Source: Candidatus Latescibacteria bacterium 4484_7
GTDB taxonomy: Bacteria; Krumholzibacteriota; Krumholzibacteriia; Krumholzibacteriales; Krumholzibacteriaceae
Direction of reading: 5' to 3'
DNA: 9,455 nucleotides
Assembly (NCBI GenBank): GCA_002085285.1
Contig: NATK01000040.1
Span: 1-9,455 of the forward strand
The notes under the pieces were generated by a model. That model was not told the DNA's origin, did not search any database, and worked only from the letters and a program-made list of their open reading frames with translations. This document shows positions 4,969-9,455 of this stretch, in pieces. Position numbers and translations under genes: made by a program. Each line of letters opens with the position of its first letter. Position 1 is the stretch's first letter.

Positions 4969-6741
4969 GTGTCTTACCCCGATATTGCAGTGATCGTCAT
5001 CTACCTCGTCGTCGTTTTCCTGATCGGCGTCTTTTTCTCCAAGAGGGCTTCAGGAAGTACCGAGCAGTTCTTCGTCTCCGGTCGAAGTCTCCCATGGTGG
5101 ATAGTCGGCACCTCGATGGTCGCGACGACATTCGCCGCCGATACACCTCTTGTCGTGTCGGGACTTGTAGCCAGAGGAGGGATATACAAAAACTGGCTCT
5201 GGTGGCAGTGGGGAATTGGGGGTATAGTTGCCGTTTTCCTTTTTTCTCGCCTGTGGAACAGGGCTCGTATAACGACCGACGCCGAGCTTATAGAGCTTCG
5301 CTACGACGGGGTGCCGGCCAAGGTGCTCCGTGGATACAAGGCTGCATGGTTCGGAATCGTCCAGAATATCATAGTGATAGCCTGGGTAATGCGTGCGATG
5401 ACAAAGGTCATAGTGGTCGTGATGGGGTGGAACGATGCGAGCGTCATACTTCACATGAGAGCCGATGTGTTCACGGTGCTGTTTTTGTTCACGTTGACCG
5501 TTTTCTATACGGTGCTGTCGGGTCTCTGGGGAGTGGTTATCACCGATTTTCTCCAGTTCGTGCTCGCCATGGCGGGTTCGATCTACCTCGCCGTTGCTGC
5601 TCTTGCGAGGGTCGGGGGGATCGCTAATCTCGTCCAGAAATTAACGACTAACGGATTCGATGTGCGCAAGGTCTTCACAATCGTGCCGGGCGTTGAAATG
5701 ATCGATCGGGCAAATCCTTTCACCGAGTTCCTCGTACTGATCCTCGTCGTCTGGTGGGCCTCGTATACGATCGACGGAGGGGGCTATCTCGCCCAGAGGC
5801 TTTTCGCCGCGAAGAACGAGAAGCACTCGATCCTCGGGTACCTCTGGTACAGCTTCGCTCAGATCTGCATAAGACCGTGGCCGTGGATCATAGTGGGTCT
5901 CGTAGGTATGGCGACATTCGGGCACATAGGCGATCCAGAGAAGTACTATCCGATGGTGATGAAGTCGGTTCTTCCGGTGGGTTTCTTCGGACTCGTCGTT
6001 GCGTCGTTTTTCGCTGCCTTCATGTCGACGGTGGATACGCAGCTCAATTGGGGTTCTTCGCTCATAGTGAACGATCTTGTAAGACGCTTTCTGATGAAAG
6101 GGAGGTCCGATAGATTCTACCTCGTAGCTGCAAGGCTATCGATAATAGCGCTCGCTGTGTTAGGGGCGTTCGTATCGTTTCTCATACACGACATTGCTTT
6201 CGCGTGGAAACTTGTCATATCGATAACAGCGGGGCTCGGCTCGGTATATATTGCAAGGTGGTACTGGTGGCGAGTCAATGCGTGGTCTGAGATATCTGCG
6301 ATGATAGCCGCGTTGGTCTGTACAATCGTTTTCGGACACCTCTCTGCGCAGAGGGGCGCAGGCGGCGAAATATTCGATTTTCCGTTCTCGGTACTATGGA
6401 CGGTTATGATATCGATTCCAACCTGGGTCTCTGTGACTCTTCTAACGAAGCCGGTCGGCACGGAGCATCTGAAGAGATTTTACGCTCGGGTCCATCCGGG
6501 CGGAGCCGGATGGAAGAAGATAAGGGATCTAATGCAATTAGAACATGAGGACAGGCTCGGTTGGAGGGTGTTCGTAGAGATCGTGACCGGGATTATCATG
6601 ATCAATCTTGCACTCGTCGGTACGGGCGAATTGATCCTCGGAAGCACTGCTAAGGGGATCGTTATGCTCGGCATCGCCGCTGCATCTTTGATCGCTCTGC
6701 TGTTTCAGTTGAAGAGATGGAATTTCTCTCTGCAGCGATGA
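4969..6741 (+). CDS. sodium:solute symporter (SSS/SLC5 family)
   Basis: This 590-residue inner-membrane transporter should use the Na+ gradient to import an organic solute that the sequence does not identify. Helix 1 is at about 5-23, followed by the family segment QFFVSGRSLPWWIVG (33-47). Next comes VATTFAADTP (51-60), in the first core helix, and the strongly conserved MSTVDTQLNWGSS (352-364). By eye, S353-T354 align with the Na+-binding Ser-Thr of the proline carrier PutP. About 13 hydrophobic segments are present and the length is normal. The start is GTG 4969, with AGGGA 6 nt upstream. An overlapping ATG 4965 is in another frame. The last residues, FSLQR, are encoded inside repeat copy 1 (6727-6761), so the true ancestral C-terminus may have differed. 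Confidence 0.92.
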   Translation: MSYPDIAVIVIYLVVVFLIGVFFSKRASGSTEQFFVSGRSLPWWIVGTSMVATTFAADTPLVVSGLVARGGIYKNWLWWQWGIGGIVAVFLFSRLWNRARITTDAELIELRYDGVPAKVLRGYKAAWFGIVQNIIVIAWVMRAMTKVIVVVMGWNDASVILHMRADVFTVLFLFTLTVFYTVLSGLWGVVITDFLQFVLAMAGSIYLAVAALARVGGIANLVQKLTTNGFDVRKVFTIVPGVEMIDRANPFTEFLVLILVVWWASYTIDGGGYLAQRLFAAKNEKHSILGYLWYSFAQICIRPWPWIIVGLVGMATFGHIGDPEKYYPMVMKSVLPVGFFGLVVASFFAAFMSTVDTQLNWGSSLIVNDLVRRFLMKGRSDRFYLVAARLSIIALAVLGAFVSFLIHDIAFAWKLVISITAGLGSVYIARWYWWRVNAWSEISAMIAALVCTIVFGHLSAQRGAGGEIFDFPFSVLWTVMISIPTWVSVTLLTKPVGTEHLKRFYARVHPGGAGWKKIRDLMQLEHEDRLGWRVFVEIVTGIIMINLALVGTGELILGSTAKGIVMLGIAAASLIALLFQLKRWNFSLQR

Positions 6742-6761
6742 TTTGCCTGCCTTTGAGCGGC
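6727..6761. repeat. 35-bp hairpin repeat, copy 1, overlapping the symporter stop codon
   Basis: TCTCTGCAGCGATGATTTGC (6727-6746) recurs exactly at 6808-6827. The next 15 bp align without gaps at 8 of 15 positions. The variable part keeps GCC, a 7-nt loop with TGA, then GGC or GGT, so the small stem is preserved. In copy 1 the stem extends to CCTGCC/GGCAGG (6746-6751 with 6759-6764), just after the symporter stop TGA (6739-6741). Confidence 0.65.
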
Positions 6762-6807
6762 AGGGCTATGACCCGGCGGTGATCATGGGCGCATAGGCTT
6801 CTGGGAT

Positions 6808-6842
6808 TCTCTGCAGCGATGATTTGCGCGCCAATGAATGGT
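6808..6842. repeat. 35-bp hairpin repeat, copy 2
   Basis: This is the second copy, exactly 81 bp after the first, in the 137-bp gap between the convergent symporter and phosphoesterase genes. The 20-bp core is identical. Its stem is GCCA/TGGT (6830-6833 with 6839-6842), with a G-U pair in RNA. The 46 bp between the copies show no further similarity or gene. It looks like a small REP-type intergenic element, though this window cannot show how many copies the genome has. Confidence 0.65.
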
Positions 6843-6878
6843 CGGAGCTGCCGGTCACGCAAACAGTCCGAACCTCAC

Positions 6879-7721
6879 CTACATCTTCGCTCGATAGATT
6901 CTGAATCTGTCGATCTGCTTCAAATCGGTTCCGAGCACAAATACCTCGATACTACTCTTCGACGGAACGAGAGCGCAGAAGTGGTACCTCTTTGCAAAGA
7001 CCTCGCTGTACTCGTTTGTCTGAGTCGAGTCGTAGAGCGGTGCTCCTCCGCCGCCTGTAACAATGTAGTATATACCGTTGTGCAGCGACCTTTCATAGAT
7101 ATGGTCGTGTCCGCTGAACAGGGCACTGACATTGTACCTTTCGAATAGAGGTACTATGCTTTTTCTCAGGCCCTTCTCATCTTCCCTGTGTGGCCCCGAG
7201 CTGAATGGGGGATGATGATCTATTGCAATCTTGAAATCACCTTTTGAGTTCTTGAGTTCTCCCTCGAGCCAATCGTACTGTTTGGAACCTGGCGAGAGAT
7301 CCTCATTGCTGTCCAGAATGATGAAGTGCAGATTCCTGTAGTGCACGGAGTACCATCTTTCGTTGTTCGGGAGCTCGAAGCGATCGAAGTAGTACTTGGA
7401 GCCGGCCTCGTGATTTCCGATTGCCGGGTAGTATCTGCACCCTTTGGGAAGGTTGGATATGATCTGAAAAAAGGCATCCCACTGGCTCTCTATGTTTCCG
7501 TCGGCTACGAGATCGCCTGTCGAGAATACGATCTTTGGATTTGTCTTTGCTATGGCCTCGATGACCGAAAGATGGGCGGCGCTGTCCGTCCTCGAATCTC
7601 CGTAGATCGCTATCGGCGCGCTGAATATCGAGCCGCTGTTTCTTTCGTTGCACGAAGGGGCGGTTGCAATTGCTAAGAACGCCGTCAAGACAAGAGTTAT
7701 CAGAATAACAGCCCTTTTCAT
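6879..7721 (-). CDS. exported calcineurin-like metallophosphoesterase
   Basis: This 280-residue protein has an N-terminal export signal (MKRAVILITLVLTAFLAIATA) followed by PSC at 22-24. That could be a degenerate lipobox (Cys24) or an ordinary signal-peptidase site after Ala21. The two-metal phosphoesterase motifs are in order: YGDSR (Asp42), GDLVADG (Asp70), GNHE (Asn103-His104), DHHPPFSSG (His169) and GHDHIYER (His205, His207). It ends with the YIVTGGGGAPLY stretch common in purple-acid-phosphatase-like members. The first motif is GDSR rather than D-x-H, and the iron-binding Tyr of true purple acid phosphatases is missing after Asp70. The substrate is therefore open. I choose ATG 7719-7721 because AAGGGAG lies just upstream; a longer frame from 7775 would begin inside the leader hairpin. 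It diverges from the tricorn-type gene. Confidence 0.9.
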   Translation of the reverse strand: MKRAVILITLVLTAFLAIATAPSCNERNSGSIFSAPIAIYGDSRTDSAAHLSVIEAIAKTNPKIVFSTGDLVADGNIESQWDAFFQIISNLPKGCRYYPAIGNHEAGSKYYFDRFELPNNERWYSVHYRNLHFIILDSNEDLSPGSKQYDWLEGELKNSKGDFKIAIDHHPPFSSGPHREDEKGLRKSIVPLFERYNVSALFSGHDHIYERSLHNGIYYIVTGGGGAPLYDSTQTNEYSEVFAKRYHFCALVPSKSSIEVFVLGTDLKQIDRFRIYRAKM

Positions 7722-7752
7722 TTCTTCTCCCTTCATCAATAATAAAGGTTCT

Positions 7753-7775
7753 GTGCGCCGTACCCATCGGCGCAC
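7753..7775 (-). other. GC-rich hairpin in the phosphoesterase leader
   Basis: GTGCGCCG (7753-7760) and its exact complement (7768-7775) flank a 7-nt loop, forming a perfect 8-bp GC-rich stem. It lies about 30 nt before the ATG of the phosphoesterase and, given the promoter at 7810-7818, would be in its 5' untranslated RNA. Neither strand has a proper U-run after it. It may be an RNA control element or a DNA-binding palindrome, and the sequence does not decide which. Confidence 0.55.
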
Positions 7776-7809
7776 GTTCCCTTATTCATCCGTTTTTTCT
7801 GTGGGGAGA

Positions 7810-7818
7810 ATTCTAACA
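7810..7818 (-). promoter_or_regulatory. extended -10 promoter of the phosphoesterase gene
   Basis: On the minus strand TGT followed by TAGAAT (7818-7810) is an extended -10 element. The position where a -35 would lie has only TCATCG, which is weak, as is common for extended -10 promoters. The predicted leader is about 80 nt and includes the hairpin at 7753-7775. Confidence 0.45.
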
Positions 7819-7940
7819 CATGCCGCTTGCAACGATGATAAAAAAAGCTCCAAAAAAGGGAACGGAAAATATATCATAACTCTTAATAACAGGGGGGTCA
7901 CCTTGTCTCTTCCTGTTCCCGAAAAATCCCCAAAAAATGT

Positions 7941-7969
7941 TCGACCTCGTTGTTTCTTTCTGGTAGAAT
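7941..7969 (+). promoter_or_regulatory. extended -10 promoter of the tricorn-type gene
   Basis: TCGACC (7941-7946, 4 of 6 matches) is followed after 17 bp by TAGAAT (7964-7969), preceded by TGG (7961-7963), giving an extended -10. Transcription would begin near 7976, leaving a leader of about 23 nt that includes the GGAGG ribosome binding site (7990-7994). The element is nearly identical to the promoter facing the other way. Confidence 0.6.
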
Positions 7970-7998
7970 CCATCTCGATTTTTTCAAAAGGAGGAGCC

Positions 7999-9455
7999 AT
8001 GGGTAGGTTCAAGGTTTTTTTATTGTTGTTTTTATTGATGGCATTCCTCGCTGCTGCTGCTAACGGCGAGGAGGCGAGGTTGCTCCGTTACCCAAGTATA
8101 ATGGGTGACAAGGTGGCCTTCGTTTATGCAGGTGATATCTGGACCGTATCGGCTAAAGGAGGGCAGGCGAGAAGGGTGACATCTTTTCCCGAAGGACTCG
8201 AGATCTTCCCGAAGATTTCCCCCGACGGCAAGTGGATCGCCTTCTCCGGCGAATATTCCGGCACGAGACAAGTTTATGTCGTTCCGTTCGAAGGAGGGGT
8301 CCCCAAGCGCGTGACGTACTATCCCGACGTAGGTATGATGCCCCCGAGAGGCGGGTACGATTATATCGTATGGGATTGGACACCGGACGGAAAGAAGCTC
8401 CTCGTTCGATGCAACAGAACGCCGTATGGGAAGAGGATGGGGAAGTACTATCTCATAGACCCATTCCATGAGGCTCTCGCACAACCTCTTCAGATACCCG
8501 AGGGCGGCCCTGCAACGCTTTCCCCCGACGGAAAGAAGATCGCATACGATATCAAGTCGAGGGAATTCAGGAACTGGAAACGGTATCGCGCTGGAAGAGC
8601 CCAGGATGTGTGGATCTACGATCTCGAGAAGAACGAGATCACGCAAGTGACGAAGTTCGCCGGCACGGACAATTTCCCTATGTGGATCGGCAACGAGATA
8701 TACTTCACCTCTGATAAGGACATGACTCTGAATCTTTTCAAGTACGACATCTCGACTAAGAAGGTCACCAAGGTGACGAATTTCACCGATTACGATGTTC
8801 TGTGGCCAAGCAGGGGCGGTAACAGAATCGTGTACGAAAACGGAGGATATCTCTACTACTACGATGTCAGTTCGGGTAAGAATCAGCAGATTCATGTGGA
8901 GCTCGGCTCCGACAAGCCTTACGTACGCCCCATATACAAGAATGTATCGAAGTACATCGAGAGCTTCACAATCTCTCCTTCCGGCGTGAGGGCAGCATTT
9001 GGAGCGAGGGGTGATGTCTTTACCGTACCGGCCGAACACGGAATTATTCATAACATCACTCAGACGGACGGTACAAGAGAGATGGACGTCGAATGGTCAC
9101 CCGACGGAAGGTATATCTCTTTCCTCGGAGAGGCCGACGGCGAGTATGAGATCATGCTCATTCCCCATGACGGCAAGGGCAAGGTGAAGCAGCTGACATC
9201 GGGAAGCGATTCATGGATCATCCACCCTGTATGGTCGCCCGACGGAAAGAGTATGGCATACAGCGACAAGAAGAACAGGCTCTTCGTGCTCAGTGTGAAG
9301 ACGGGCAAGAAGACGCTCGTGGATCGCTGCGAATACAATTCGATAGACAACTATTCCTTCTCTCCGGGCGGTAAATGGATTTGCTATACGAAAACCGATC
9401 CAAATTACATGACGTCAATATGGGTATATTCGATCGAAAAGGCTGACAAGATGCG
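7999..9455 (+). CDS. exported tricorn-type protease homologue (3'-truncated by window)
   Basis: ATG 7999 follows AAAAGGAGGAGCC, and the frame stays open to the window end, giving 485 codons. A signal peptide (MGRFKVFLLLFLLMAFLAAAA, then NGEE) indicates export from the cytoplasm, unlike the archaeal tricorn enzyme. The mature part opens with LLRYPSIMGDKVAFVYAGDIWTV, the characteristic start of tricorn beta-propeller 1. It then shows TolB/WD40-like S/T-P-D-G blades at residues 74, 128, 175, 326, 367, 413 and 455. The visible half would cover the six-bladed propeller and part of the seven-bladed one. The PDZ and S41 serine-protease domains of the family (about 1,000-1,100 residues in full) should lie beyond the window, so catalytic residues cannot be checked. 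The likely role is trimming peptides outside the cytoplasm. It has its own promoter. Confidence 0.9.
   Translation, partial: MGRFKVFLLLFLLMAFLAAAANGEEARLLRYPSIMGDKVAFVYAGDIWTVSAKGGQARRVTSFPEGLEIFPKISPDGKWIAFSGEYSGTRQVYVVPFEGGVPKRVTYYPDVGMMPPRGGYDYIVWDWTPDGKKLLVRCNRTPYGKRMGKYYLIDPFHEALAQPLQIPEGGPATLSPDGKKIAYDIKSREFRNWKRYRAGRAQDVWIYDLEKNEITQVTKFAGTDNFPMWIGNEIYFTSDKDMTLNLFKYDISTKKVTKVTNFTDYDVLWPSRGGNRIVYENGGYLYYYDVSSGKNQQIHVELGSDKPYVRPIYKNVSKYIESFTISPSGVRAAFGARGDVFTVPAEHGIIHNITQTDGTREMDVEWSPDGRYISFLGEADGEYEIMLIPHDGKGKVKQLTSGSDSWIIHPVWSPDGKSMAYSDKKNRLFVLSVKTGKKTLVDRCEYNSIDNYSFSPGGKWICYTKTDPNYMTSIWVYSIEKADKM

Noticed and set aside
7722..7775. N-terminal extension of the phosphoesterase to 7775
   Set aside because: It would start inside the 8-bp hairpin, and the signal peptide begins at 7721 just after AAGGGAG. 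ATG 7736 lacks a ribosome binding site.
8032..9051. Long minus-strand open frame of 339 residues
   Set aside because: It is antisense to the tricorn-type gene, whose signal peptide, ribosome binding site and propeller repeats are clear. The antisense product has no recognisable domain.

Overview
The window reads as ordinary chromosomal DNA from a didermic (Gram-negative-type) bacterium of moderate GC content. The evidence for an outer membrane is a signal-peptide-bearing beta-barrel protein, backed by an exported calcineurin-type phosphoesterase and an exported tricorn-type protease homologue. Secreted tricorn/S41 proteins next to SSS symporters and Ktr systems occur in several under-cultured didermic phyla, but the sequence alone does not justify naming one. 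There are no transposases, phage genes, CRISPR arrays, tRNAs or rRNAs.

Layout. Positions 1-327 (+) hold the 3' end of an unrecognised gene. Convergent to it is a minus-strand operon at 349-1105, read as SPW-repeat membrane protein then ArsR-type regulator. It has a strong promoter whose -10 lies in a perfect 15-bp inverted repeat (1132-1167), the likely operator. Next, on the plus strand, is a potassium-uptake operon (1405-3873): a small unrecognised protein overlapping ktrB, then ktrA. Its leader contains a tandem 42-bp duplication of the ribosome-binding region, each copy able to fold into a hairpin. A beta-barrel outer-membrane protein (3981-4769) and a sodium:solute symporter (4969-6741, GTG start) follow. 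The symporter's last codons lie inside the first of two 35-bp hairpin repeats. A minus-strand metallophosphoesterase (6879-7721) and a plus-strand tricorn-type protein (7999 to the window edge) diverge from a 277-bp regulatory region. That region has an extended -10 promoter in each direction and an 8-bp GC-rich hairpin in the phosphoesterase leader.

How the genes fit together. KtrB/KtrA form a nucleotide-gated, probably Na+-coupled K+ uptake system, and the SSS symporter also uses a Na+ gradient. The tricorn homologue and the phosphoesterase act outside the cytoplasm on peptides and phosphoesters. The SPW/ArsR pair looks like a self-contained, autoregulated unit. No single novel multi-gene system is evident. 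The parts most worth checking are the ArsR-SPW operon with its palindrome, the small protein coupled to KtrB with its duplicated leader, and the short repeats at gene ends.
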